The position numbers and the translations under genes are program-made. From Arabidopsis thaliana (lineage: Eukaryota > Streptophyta > Magnoliopsida > Brassicales > Brassicaceae): DNA of 64,000 nucleotides. The stretch is from contig NC_003076.8 in NCBI RefSeq assembly GCF_000001735.4, forward strand, positions 12,090,001 through 12,154,000, read 5' to 3'. Position 1 is the stretch's first letter. Every line of letters starts with the position of its first letter. Shown here piece by piece: positions 1-10,367 of the stretch. The notes beneath the pieces are model-generated. The model saw nothing but the letters and a program-made list of their open reading frames with translations, did no database searches and had not been told where the DNA came from.

Positions 1-290
1 CTCTTTCATATACATTCCTAATAATAAGGAAGGTTACTATATTACTGTTAACAACTTTAAGGCATGATTGGTTGGGTTGTAGAAAGCATCTACAACCTTA
101 ATTTTTTGCTACAGCCCTAAAATGTGCCAATCATGCTTTAAGTTCATTTTTAAAATCTATAGCCTAAATCTATTCTTTTCCTTTTTTGAGCTGTAAAAAC
201 AATATTTCCTAAAGCCTTATTATTTTGGCTGTAGAAATTTTAGAAAAAAATATTCAGCTTTTTACTTTCTTTCTCATACATTATAACGTA
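1..290. other. AT-rich noncoding flank with an inverted repeat
   Basis: No gene is visible. An imperfect inverted repeat is present: the arm at 53-74, containing GCATGATTGG, is matched by its reverse complement at 124-144. The enclosed bases carry CTACAACC and GCTACAGCC. This could be a small MITE, but no target duplication could be set, so the family stays open. The segment is the target in which the Helitron at 291 landed. Confidence 0.45.
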
Positions 291-738
291 CTAGATAAGG
301 CCCGTCTATTTAGGCGGGTATAAGATACAAAAATAAATTTTTATCGATAGTATTTGAATATTATATAGCAATCTATATATTTTTTTGATATTTAATTTAA
401 TAATTATTGGTTTAAACAAAATTTCAGTCTTATGCATTCTATTTTAATTATATACACTCAATCTTATCAATGATATTTGAATTCTAAAAAGTAACCGACC
501 ATTATTCTATATTTAATTTAGTATCTAGAAAAGAAAAAGAAAAAATAAATTTCTATCTTACACCATTCAATTTTGTAATACAGTTTAACTATCTATGTCA
601 TCATAATAAACTCGATTTAAATTCTACACACTTCATATTGAGTGATAACATTTTCATATCAAAATAATATTTATGACATATCAAATCTATATCCTAATTA
701 GTATTAAAAATAATTAACAATTAACAAAACATAATTAA

Positions 739-1199
739 TAGGCCTAGGCATAATACCCAAACCCGAAGAACCGATCCAAAAAACCCGATCCGAACCCGAC
801 CCAAAATTTTCAAATACCCGAACAGGTCTAAACTTCAAAACCCGAAAAACCCGAACCCAAACCCGAATAAGTATCCAAACATATCTCAAATATAAGTATA
901 TATTAGTTATATTTATACTTATATATAGAAAATATTAGGATTTTTTGGATATTTTAGATATTTTTGTGTATTTTAAGATATATTCAAGCAAAACTACTCG
1001 TGTTGTTTTGGGAATTTTTAAAATTTTCAAGTAATTTAATAGATTTGCAGACAAAATTTGATATTTCAATATATAAATAAACTCGAACCCGAACCGAACC
1101 CGACCCGAAATCTTAAATTACCCGAACGGGTTCTAAACTTCTAAGCCCGAAAACCCGAACCCGAAATACCCGACCCGAATACCCAAACGCCTAGGGCTA
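739..1199. mobile_element. hAT-type MITE with exact 8-bp target duplication
   Basis: The ends are TAGGCCTAGGC (739-749) and GCCTAGGGCTA (1189-1199), inverted repeats matching at 10 of 11 positions. Both are flanked by the same 8 bp, ATAATTAA (731-738 and 1200-1207), the duplication size of hAT transposons. The interior is built of degenerate ACCCGAACCCGA blocks just inside each end with an AT-rich centre. It has no coding capacity: the frame reading RVWVRVF on the minus strand comes only from the hexamer repeats. It must be younger than the Helitron it interrupts. Confidence 0.85.
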
Positions 1200-1585
1200 A
1201 TAATTAATAAAAAAATAGAAATCTACAAAAATATTTAGAAACCGAACATTGTTAAAAATATATTTTTTATATATGCCGTAATCTCGTAAGTTAATTTTAC
1301 ATCATGCAAATTAATATTAAATGAGTTAAAATTAATAAATAAAAATATTCACATTAAAAATAATTAAAAATTTAAATCCTATAAGCTAAGCTATTTCTCT
1401 CAAAATGTTCTATTTTCACTTATGATTACATTAGTTAAAGACAAATTTGTTAATTTTCCTTTTGTTGAATAAATGTTAATTGTTTATAAATATATAGATA
1501 TATAAATTAGTATATGTAAATTTGTTTACTTTTTAAGATTTTCTATTTTATTAAGAGAATAAAAAATTAAATTTTGAATGACACA

Positions 1586-1697
1586 TGTAAACATCTGATC
1601 GTTTGACTTGACACGTGGCACGATCTTAAGAGTTAGTAACTTGTAAACATCTGATCGTTTGACTTGACACGTGGCACGATCTTAAGAGTTAGTAACT
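1586..1697. repeat. Perfect 2 x 56-bp tandem duplication carrying a G-box
   Basis: Copy 1 is 1586-1641 and copy 2 is 1642-1697, with no mismatch seen. Each unit contains ACACGTGGCA, a G-box/ABRE-like core, followed by CGATCTTAAG. The pair lies within about 140 bases of the Helitron 5' end, and the perfect match implies a recent duplication. Confidence 0.9.
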
Positions 1698-1724
1698 TTG
1701 AAAACCATACTTTATATAATAAGA

Positions 1725-2732
1725 TTATATACGTTTATTTATATTCACTATGATATATATATACTAACTATTAAATAAATAAATATATATTTTACTACAA
1801 ATAATAATAATAAGCTGAAAACAAGAACGACAAATATACACATCACCATGTCTATTATATACAATTATATATTGTGCATATACACAAATGTTCTCATTAC
1901 GTATATTTTGAATGTTTATATCAATTTTATAATATATATTATATTAAAAACTAAAATATAATTTTTATTACTGATTTAATATAACTATTTCAAATAATAT
2001 TTTTTGAAAAATATACAATAATTACATATAACTAATAATTACAATTTATTTTTTATTTTCTTATTAAAGTTACATCCAAAATTCCACTGCAAAAAAAAAC
2101 TACAGCTACAGCTAACACATCTACAGTTACAAACTTACAGCAATTACTTTACAGGAATAGGCAATCAAAGATTTTGTGTAAATGGCAAATTAAGCTATAT
2201 TCGTACTCCAACCAATTTACCAGCTCACATATTCTCTAAACTATAAAACTATAATCATATCCTCAAAATATGGCAACTAAGCAATTTAGATTTAACCCGT
2301 GGAGATAGACTAAATATTTTAGATTTTCAATACAACCAGTTTCATATTTTACTGCTAAAAAGTTTATTGCAAATTACATTTGTTTCGTAAATAAAATAAA
2401 ATATATAAATTTGACATTCACTCCAACTAAAATATATGGAAATGTCTCATAACTATGAGATTTTATCCTTATTTGATTAAGTAGTTTTGTATCATATTCT
2501 TTGTCTCTGAGAATATAAAGATTTCCGAAGATATCAAATACTTGCTCTACACCAAAACCCTACACTTTCTCAAAACACTACAAATACAACCTTATTCACA
2601 ACATCTAATCTCACCAAGCACGATAAAAGGTTAAAATACTTGCTCCTTTGTGTTAACATTAATTATTCTGTTTTCTTTGTTTCATCTCTAATATCTTTTG
2701 TTTTTCTTTTTTTAGCTTAGAGTGTTGAGATC
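1725..2732. other. AT-rich intergenic DNA, no gene seen
   Basis: Very AT-rich sequence with no convincing frame. The stretch 2085-2170 carries several CTACAG/TTACAG motifs echoing those at 60-120, possibly from a related MITE. It ends at the AGATC target copy (2728-2732) of the first solo LTR. Confidence 0.5.
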
Positions 2733-2764
2733 TGATATACCTCGATTTTCACTACTTTTAGCTA

Positions 2765-2810
<46 letters not shown>

Positions 2811-3870
2811 TTTAAAGTCCTTTTGTTATTTGTAAAGTCTTTTCTAGTCTTTTTCAGGTCTTTACATGTTTGGGATGCATTTGGAGATTATGAAGCATTC
2901 TGGAGCAAAACAAACAACTTAAGCTGCAGAAGTCGTTTACAGACCAAAATCCGCGTAGAGAAAAGACTTATTAAAGTTTTGAAGATTTCCAATTCGCCCC
3001 AAAACTTCTTCCTATTTTCAAAGAAGTCCCTGCACGTTTTTTGGGTCATATATATAGTTTTAAAGGTCATTGTTTAGACCTAACACTTATTATCTCCTTT
3101 ATTTTTGGAAGTAAAACCTTGTGGAGACTCCCTTTAGAAAAGATCTTTCTAAACTCTATTCTCTTATTGTTTCTTACATTGATTTCTTATTCAAACATGT
3201 TTTGTTCTTTGATAATCATGTCTAAGTAATTCTCTTGTTGGGTTTAGGGATTCTCATTAGGGATTTGGATGAATTAGTAGATCGAAAATCATGTTAGGAT
3301 AATATATTTAGAATTCTTCATCTTTGATTGTTCTTAATGCTAGTTCTAGAGTAATTAACTAGAACTTGATTTTAGGATAATAGGTATACCCGCCATAGGT
3401 ATCTATTACTAGAACTATCTTAGATGAACCTAATATTTAGATGCGGACTAGAGTCGATTTAGATACTTAGGTGAACTTATCAAACCTGATTATAATGCTT
3501 GCTTAGTTCTAGGGATTTACAAGAGAGGTGGGATCAATACTATTAAGCATAGTGAATATCACGATACGCCACCGGTTACTCTATAATAGTGATTTGAATT
3601 CTAGAATGGTTTGATAATAATCCTAATTTACTGCTAGATCTACTATTCTGATATCTCCCGAGAATTTCCCTAAACCCGACGTCTTAATCATCTGAATCTA
3701 CAATCTCTTTTATTGCTTTCTTGTCCTTATTTTATAATCTATTTGTTTAGCTTAATTCGATAACCTTGATTTATTGTATGATTTAAGAACTTTGTGGAAT
3801 TCGATCCCTAAGTGCTATAACAACCTCTTTATTTGAGGGAGTAGTCATTAAGGTAATTTGACTCATATCA
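2733..3870. mobile_element. Solo LTR A (distant Athila-like Ty3/gypsy family)
   Basis: It starts TGATATACC and ends ACTCATATCA, with the TGATA...TATCA termini typical of Athila LTRs. The perfect 5-bp target duplication AGATC flanks it (2728-2732 and 3871-3875), which fixes both ends. No internal sequence is attached, so it is the product of LTR-LTR recombination. Blocks such as TTAATGCTAG...AGAGTAATTAACTAGA and TGTGGAATTCGATCC are shared with solo LTR B but with many differences, so both are old. Confidence 0.85.
2767..2807. repeat. (AT)n microsatellite, about 20 units
   Basis: An uninterrupted AT dinucleotide run inside solo LTR A. It is absent from the matching position of solo LTR B. Confidence 0.95.
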
Positions 3871-3875
3871 AGATC

Positions 3876-5369
3876 CCTACATTTGTCAAAACAAATATTG
3901 TTTTCGCGCTTGGTGAATGAAGATTCATTAAGATTGTTGATCTCTACAAGATGGTTTTCTAAATGGAACGGTGGTAACAATGACTCTAAATATGGTTTCA
4001 ATTATTTATCCTTGCCTACGATTCAAATTTGTTTGAGTGGTGATCTTAATCCTCGCATGAATTCAAATTTCTTAACAATACCTTAAACTGTTATTTCTAT
4101 GCTCAATATTTGTTTGAATTCAAATTTATTAATAATACCTTAAACTGTTATTTCTATGCTCAATATTTGATGGGTTACTTTTATGTGGTACAGTTCAAGT
4201 CATGGGTTGAAGAATGAACATATATACCTCTGTATTTTCATATTTTATTTCTTAAAAAGTTATGGCTAGCTATAAATTATTTAGGTAATATATATGGGTT
4301 TCAAGCTAATTCCTTAGTTTCATATAATTTTTAAAAGAAGATTTCTTACCTTGCGCAAACTTGATCTTTTATTATAAAAACAATATTGCCTAAACAGGCT
4401 GATTGATTTTTTTTCTAGACTCTTAGATTGAGAAGACCATTGTCTTGCGACAATCTTTTATATTTTACCGCCCTTCATAATCGATAACTGAAATTTTGTT
4501 TGATGTAAGAAATTCTTTAATAATTTTATTGACATGCTAGTGTGTTCTTTTTTCACGTATTTGATCTCATATCAAAGAGAAATCCACCAATATATGTTCT
4601 TTATTCTAACATGCATATGAAGAAACATTAATATTCGGTCAAGTGAATTTAAAAGAAAATTTTGCCTCTTCACAATAATTTGATGAAAAATCAATATCTC
4701 AATCAAAGAAATGGGAAAATGATAACTAATTAAAGAATATCAAAGAGATTTCAGTCCAAATGCAAGCAAAAAAATGTGGTGCAAGAAAGTGATAACTAAT
4801 TAAAGAATGAGACATGGGCATGCATGAATCATGATCTTCAGTAAATTCATATAAAAAAACAACAAAGATGAGATAGGTTTGTTTTGAAATGTGCGAAAGA
4901 GAAGATGATTATAGTAACATTTTGTAATATATTTTGTTCGATGTGTAATTATACAACTCACTGGATAATTTTCCTGACTTCACCTCTCCTTGGATCCATG
5001 ATTACTTCTCCACTACCACACTGAACTCATATATTGGAATTTTTCCTCTAAATGAGAAAATTAACATGAATCAACATTTGAATCATTAGAATCTTGTTTG
5101 AAACAGAAATATAAACAATGATACCTAGCCTGTAGAACAATGGAGAGTTTTTGGAATCCAAAATTTTATACGGAATTAGATATGAGACACCCAAAGGAGT
5201 TCAAAACATATGCAATTGTGAATTCATGGAAGACAATGGGTTTAAGTTAAATTTTAAAAGAGTGTGATGAATTGAATCAAAAGAATAAGCTCTTTAATCT
5301 GAAAACTCTTTCCGTATAGGCCATAAAACAACTTGGTTATATGTTTCTTATCCTCAACAACATTTTTAT
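3876..5369. other. Noncoding AT-rich stretch with a local duplication
   Basis: No gene is recognised; the small frames here have no family resemblance. A near-perfect 57-bp tandem duplication occupies 4059-4115 and 4116-4172 (unit containing CCTTAAACTGTTATTTCTAT). A short phrase containing GATAACTAATTAAAGAAT recurs near 4720 and 4789. Part of this stretch is probably the body of the Helitron ending at 5492, whose 3' end I could not place. A small hairpin at 4440-4455 (ATTGTC-loop-GACAAT) was considered but does not fit well. Confidence 0.5.
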
Positions 5370-5492
5370 TTAAATAATTTTTCCTTTTTTTAATTTGGTA
5401 CAAAGCTGATGTGGCATTTGGAGAGAGTCTTTAGAAATAGCTGATGTGGATGGCTTCAGAATCCTCAAACAACTCCTTTTATTAGTAGTAGA
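5370..5492 (-). mobile_element. Helitron 5' end (ATREP-like), reverse orientation
   Basis: Read on the minus strand from 5492 it begins TCTACTACTAATAAAAGGAG and soon carries ATGCCACATCAGC, the standard opening of Arabidopsis non-autonomous Helitrons. The base after it is T (5493), as expected. The element extends leftward for an unknown distance because its CTAG terminus was not located. No coding capacity is seen. Confidence 0.6.
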
Positions 5493-5534
5493 TTAAATTC
5501 TTGTGTTATTAGAATAAGTATTTGTAATCATTCT

Positions 5535-6772
5535 TGATATATCCATATTTTCACTGATTTTATCTATGTTTTAGGTATATGATTTTGAGTCTTTATGTTA
5601 TTTCTCGAGTCTTTTTAGTGTCTTTTCAGGTATTCTATGCAATGAGACAACAATGGAGATGAGGAGACATTTTGGAGCAAAAGCTAAGGAAAAGAAAGCT
5701 AAAGACAATTTTGGATTCAGGAATCGGAGAGAGTGTCAATCGACACACTCCTGGTGTCGATCGACACCATTTTCGGCGCAGCAAAGTCCATGACGCTTTC
5801 AAATTTATAGAAGAGGAAATTTGCTCTAGAAGACTTCCTTATTTGCATTATTAGTCCCTCGACTTTTCATAAGGTTTTTATACATTGTTTAGACCTAAGT
5901 TTCTATTATCAAGCTTTTTGCAAACCCTATTTTGAGAGACATAAGCTATTCATCCCCTGTTCTTCAGAGATTCATTCTAGTTCTTAATACATTGAAGAGA
6001 TCCCTTCTTTCCCTTTTCTTTATTGCTGTGTTTATGCTTTCTATATCAAATATGTTGTTTGCTTCAATCAATATGTCTGAGTAGTCTGCTTGTTAGGAAT
6101 ATGTTTTCTCATTAGGGATTTATATGGTTTAGTAAATTGCCCCCTTTGCTAGGTTATCTGTAGAATTCTTCATCTTTGATTATGCTTAATGCTAGATCTA
6201 GAGTAATTAACTAGATCTTGAATCCAGACAATAGATATGCCCACCATAAGTATCTGTAGTTGGATCTATTATTTGATGAGCCTGATTTATAGGTGTATAA
6301 TAAGAATCGGCCTATATACTAAGGTGAACAATCAAACTCGTTAAGAATGCATGTTTAGGTTAAAAATCTCTCGGCTTCTCCGGTTATTCTTAGCTATAGA
6401 CATAGGGAGTTTCGCGGAACACCACCGGTTATTTCATAATGAGAGTTTGAGTTTAAGAATGGTTCGATAACAACCTAGCTTCCATTAGATCTACTAACCA
6501 ATATTTTCCTGAGAATACCCTGTTCCTACCTCTTTTCCTAATCGTTTACAACACAATCAATCTGCTATCTTTTTACTTTGTTCTCTTTTTATTTCAATTA
6601 TCACCTGCTAGCTTAATCTCGACATTCAACTCATTGTTTGAACAAAAGGACTTTGTAGAATTCGATCCTTAAATACTACAATTGATCTCTTATTTGAGAG
6701 AGTTGTTCTGAAAGGCCCCGATCCGGAGGATCGCGGGCGTTACAAGTTCTTAGGGTAATTTGAACCTTATCA
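5535..6772. mobile_element. Solo LTR B, same family as solo LTR A
   Basis: It starts TGATATATCC and ends AACCTTATCA, with the perfect 5-bp target duplication ATTCT at 5530-5534 and 6773-6777. It shares ordered blocks with solo LTR A (for example the GAATTCGATCC segment and the GGGTAATTTGA tail). A perfect 16-bp palindrome, GGTGTCGATCGACACC, lies at 5753-5768, with a close variant 20 bp upstream. A 36-bp foreign insert lies near its 3' end. Confidence 0.87.
6709..6744 (-). mobile_element. 36-bp miniature LTR-end fragment inside solo LTR B
   Basis: On the minus strand it begins TGTAACGCCCGCGATCC and ends GGGGCCTTTCA. These are the two termini of an LTR class that also appears at 18235-20346 (TGTAACGCCCG... 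and ...GGGTCTCACA). The flanking bases are TGTTC and AGTTC, a 4-of-5 match for a target duplication. Solo LTR A lacks the insert. It is most likely an extreme internal-loss remnant of such an LTR. Confidence 0.5.
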
Positions 6773-6976
6773 ATTCTCTGAAATACTTTTAAGTCTTGTG
6801 TTATTCAACTTGTTGAATTCTTAATTCTATTACATTCAAGTGTTATTCAATGTTATGTAAAATTCTATGATACCATTATTTGACAAGAATTTAATAGAAA
6901 AATAAGTGTAAAATGTATAGAACAAATTCTAAGCTTTTATGTTGTGATTTGGGTGAAAACAAAATAGGACGTACGG

Positions 6977-7080
6977 ACTTCAAATGGTTCTTCTTCTCAT
7001 TGGCATCTCTTCTGGAGCCAAGACCTCATCAAAACTTTCTTTAAATGATTCGTCTTCTCATTGACATCTCTTCTGGAGCA
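6977..7080. repeat. Imperfect tandem duplication of about 64 bp
   Basis: The phrase CTTCTCATTGGCATCTCTT...CTGGAGC near 6990 recurs with a few changes near 7052. It is noncoding. Confidence 0.55.
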
Positions 7081-7226
7081 GCCAGGGGCCTCATGTGCAA
7101 ACCATTAGCTACGAACTCATGTGCAACATATCTTCTTTTGCACCTCTAATCTGCTCCGAGCTTGATCCTTCACCACCATTGAGAGTTTCCACAACCATGA
7201 CATGTGCTAATAGAGCCACCAGTAAT

Positions 7227-7646
7227 TGTGGATGTCGGAATCCGCAATTAGGAATTTGTGGATGTTTGCGAGGACCTAAACCTTGTTAGTCGAGTCAAAA
7301 TCAAATCGGAAATGTGTTTCAGTAAGTCGGAATTCTTTTGTATAATAATTTTTCCGTCCCCCTTTACAATGATAGTCAACCCTTATTTATACAATCATGT
7401 CGAATAACACGAATTAAAAGCTTAGCTGATCTCATGCCGTGGATCTCGTCTCATTAACTTTGCACGTTACTGATCTTCAGCTCGGACCATTAACGCTTCT
7501 CATTCAAGTCGAGATTCGTCCGTTACCGAATAAATGCTGGATCGAGCTTCGAACTGCCGGGTCTATAATGGGCCCTTTCATTGGGCATGACCGTTCTTTA
7601 GAAATCAAACTGCGGGTTGGGCTGAAATCGAGATTCAACATCCACA
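7227..7646 (-). repeat. LTR-like segment with TGTGGATGT...ACATCCACA ends
   Basis: The left end reads TGTGGATGTCGGAATC and the right end GATTCAACATCCACA, an inverted terminal repeat with TG...CA borders. On the minus strand a polypurine run (ACTTGGGGGGCAAAT) lies directly before the 7646 end, as at a 3' LTR, and a TATA-like TATAAATAAGG lies inside near 7400. No target duplication could be established, so a MITE with long inverted ends is an alternative. Confidence 0.45.
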
Positions 7647-9740
7647 ATTTGCCCCCCAAGTCTTCGAAGTAGATCTCTTCGGAGACTTAAGTTTAACTCG
7701 GATAGCTTATCCTCAAAAATTACAGAGCGTTATTTCGGGAGAAAACAAATATCTTCGAAGTAAAACAGGCAACTGAATCGCGCAATTTCAGAGATTTTTC
7801 TTGGATAGAGTGTTACGTTTCGAGATCCTAGGGTTTTCGATTTCTCGCTCATCCAATTCCTTATATAAACTGACGACCCCTTCACCTTCTTCCTCATCAT
7901 TTATAAGCAATCGGACTCGCCCTCGTTTCAGGTAAAAAACCCTAATCTCTCCTTTCAATTTTATTCTCATTTTACCGATTTCATAGAATTCTAGGGAACC
8001 ACTGAGATCCTCTAGGTTTAGAGTTGCTTAGGATTTTAGCCGGCGATACTTAGGAAAGAAATCCTTATTGATTTCTCAGATTTCCAGCTTAGAAACCAAA
8101 GATTCTCTGTGCCGTCACCGTGCTTCCACTGTTCTCCGGTAAGACTCCGCCACTTTTCTCACATCCGCCGTCATCGTTCGCCTCAGATCGTCAGATTCCG
8201 GCAGAAAAACTTTGAAGGATTCTTTGATTCTCGGGAAGATCTTCATCGGGTCTTCAAGTGTTCTTGGCAAAAAAACCTTCTCAGATCGTCTTTCGTCTCT
8301 TAACGCGACGTCACGGTGTTTGTTATGCCTTCGAGACAAATAACTCGCAAAATATTCTCGATAGATGGTCAGTTCCGTAAATACACGACGTCACTATCGA
8401 CCCCGAGCAGACTCACACTGTTAAGAGGGGCCCACCAGATTTCTCATCATATTACTGGTGTCTCCTGAACCGAAAGTATCTCCTGAATCGCTGCCACCCA
8501 GACACACTTGTGCTTTTGAGATCTTTTTCTCAGAATATGGACTTTTCTTTCCACTTCCCGACATTCTTATAGATTTCATGCATGAGTTCGGTATTGCTCT
8601 CCCGCAGTTGTGTCCCAACGTAATTAGTACCATACTATGCCTTCTCACTTTGGCTGAAGAAGATAGTTTTTGGCTCGCACTTTCCGACTTGCTCCAACTA
8701 TATGCGGTGAAGAAAAATTGTACAAACAGGACTTTCTTCTTATCACCTCTGAAAGGCTTTCGAGTTTTTGACGACTTCCCAAAAAAGATGAACTCTGGAG
8801 GAAATCTTACTTCTTCTTTCCCGTGAACGAGCTCACCTACAGAGAAAAGACTGACTTATTTGTGTTCGAATGGACAGCTCGGGCCGGTAGATAGTTTGAT
8901 CTAGGATATCATTTTCACTTTATGTTGCATCCTTCTATGAATCAATTCGTGCTAACGAACTAACCATCTTATATTTTGCTTCGCAGCTGACGACACCCGT
9001 TTCGCATACATTTGCGGCACATTTCTCGAGCTTTTACCGTCGGGATCTCGGTTGGGAATTGCTCACCTCGGATAGAATCTGAGCAGAAAGAAGACGACTT
9101 CAATCCCGCACCAATCTTGCCATCTCGTCACCCCCCTACTGTCCAAGAATCCTTTGTATGGCTGAAATGACTGCTCTGTCTTACTATGAAGAGAAAAGAC
9201 GTGAAAGAGAAAGAGCCAACCAAGAGAAGGCCATGATTATGTCCGACAAGGTAGTGATGTCGGGAACCCTGGAAGACAGAAAACTCCGAGCTGTGGAGAA
9301 AGCCAAGCAGCCGTAGACCGATGACGGGACGAGGTCCCGTCAAACATCTGGAAAGGCCCCGGTCCTAGCCGGAAAAAAGACTAAAACTCTTACTTCGGAG
9401 ATGAGGACTCCCAACAAGAATGCTTCCAGCAAGGACCCTTCGAGGCGAGATGGTGACAGAAAAAGAAATCAGCCGGAAGATGACACTCGTTCTTCTGTGC
9501 GCACTTCTCGAGCTCGAACCGAAGAGAAATCTGTTGGCGCAAGCAAACAGAAGGGTAAGAGGAAAAAAGGTTCACATGACCTTGTGGTCCTTTCTTCTCG
9601 AGAGTCGAGGACCCGCAATTCGGAATGTCGAAACACAACTCCTCCTCCAGGTAATCGACTCTACCTCTAAATTTGCTTTTACTCGATTGTGACTTTAAGA
9701 AATGGCTTTCACACCATCCTTCTTTATCCCAGCTCTTTCT
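7647..9740 (+). pseudogene. Decayed retroelement with PF04195-like gag/transposase_28 stretch
   Basis: The best-preserved part, 8458-8826, reads FFSEYGLFFPLPDILIDF and GIALPQLCPNVISTILCL. From memory this resembles the plant domain filed as 'putative gypsy type transposon' (PF04195), common in Brassicaceae retroelement ORFs. Traces continue downstream in a Lys/Arg-rich region (9400-9660). Upstream, 7860-7940 has a TATA-like TTATATAAAC followed by a CAGGTAAAAA donor-like site, suggesting an old promoter and leader. Many breaks are evident and no whole product remains. It ends abruptly where the E1 LTR begins at 9741. Confidence 0.55.
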
Positions 9741-9900
9741 TTAACCAAATCTAAGTGCCACCGCAACAGAGACTCTCAAGCTAACCTAGTCCCAGACTCA
9801 ATCACCATTGACGAGAGCTAACCTAACAGGCATTACGAATCAACAAGTTAAAGCCAAAACGCTCCCTGCAACCAATACCTTGGTACAGGGTCACGAATCT

Positions 9901-9970
9901 CTGGAATTAGTGGTTCAGACATTTCATCGAACACCTTTTGGGTGCGGAAATGTCTGGGCTCAAATTCCAG
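9901..9970 (-). promoter_or_regulatory. Three-stem leader RNA structure (E1 3' LTR copy)
   Basis: In the sense (minus) RNA three nested stems form: CTGGAATT/AATTCCAG (8 bp, 9963-9970 with 9901-9908), AGACATTTC/GAAATGTCT (9 bp, 9947-9955 with 9917-9925) and CACC/GGTG (4 bp, 9941-9944 with 9932-9935) closing a 5-base loop. It lies about 300 bases downstream of the TATA box, so it falls in the R/U5 leader of the genomic RNA. Copies occur at the same place in every LTR of the group, with compensating base changes. Function unknown; packaging, dimerisation or RNA-end formation are guesses. Confidence 0.7.
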
Positions 9971-10367
9971 TTGATCAGAAAGCAATAGGCATTAAGAAAA
10001 ACTAATCCAGAAGGGATCTATCAACCAATACTCAATCACCTCGTATACTGAGAATTCTACACTACTCTAACCCATCCTCAGAAACATATTCACTACTCAG
10101 ACATCATAACAGAAAGCATAAACGTTGAACAAATTGAAAACATGATAACAACAATGTAACAGCAGGATGATAACAGAATGAACAACAGTAAACGAAATCA
10201 AGAACAGAAATTGAATACTGAATACTGAATAGATAAAGAGAAATCCGGATTACAAAAAGTCTAGAACACATTGTCTCCAAAAATGTGAAGTACATGCTAC
10301 TTATAGCCAAATATCCCGAAACCATAATACTCAAAACGACGAAGTATTGGGACGGGTTAAGAACAGT

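Larger units (their letters stand above)
291..1724 (-). mobile_element. Non-autonomous Helitron (ATREP-like), reverse orientation
   Basis: Read on the minus strand, the 5' end begins TCTTATTATATAAAGTATGG at 1724 and soon carries GCCACGTGTC, a signature of Arabidopsis ATREP Helitrons. The 3' end is the CTAG at 291-294, preceded by a short GC hairpin (CCCGCC and its partner around 301-318), as expected about 10 bases from a Helitron terminus. The host bases are A at 290 and T at 1725, matching the known A|T insertion preference with no target duplication. No Rep/helicase ORF is present, so it depends on an autonomous partner. A hAT MITE (739-1199) is nested inside, and a 56-bp tandem duplication lies near the 5' end. 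Confidence 0.7.

Noticed and set aside
704-889. Minus-strand frame reading RVWVRVFRVLKF...
   Set aside because: A product of the ACCCGA hexamers in the hAT MITE, not a gene.
3783-4086. Opposed frames of 72 and 67 residues across the right edge of solo LTR A
   Set aside because: Each overlaps the other on the opposite strand and crosses the LTR border; no family resemblance.
4414-4460. CTAG with a hairpin as the 3' end of the Helitron ending at 5492
   Set aside because: The base before CTAG is T rather than A and the hairpin is too far from the terminus, so the end was left unplaced.
7862-7940. Promoter and first intron of a host gene
   Set aside because: The TATA-like box and donor-like site lead only into the decayed PF04195-like frame, so they belong to the old retroelement.
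9808-10005. A 65-residue plus-strand frame (MTRANLTGITNQQVKAKTLP...) repeated at 21518, 35235 and 48294
   Set aside because: It is antisense to the LTR leader, including the three-stem structure. Its conservation follows from the DNA being multi-copy and structured, and E3, P1 and P2 lack it.
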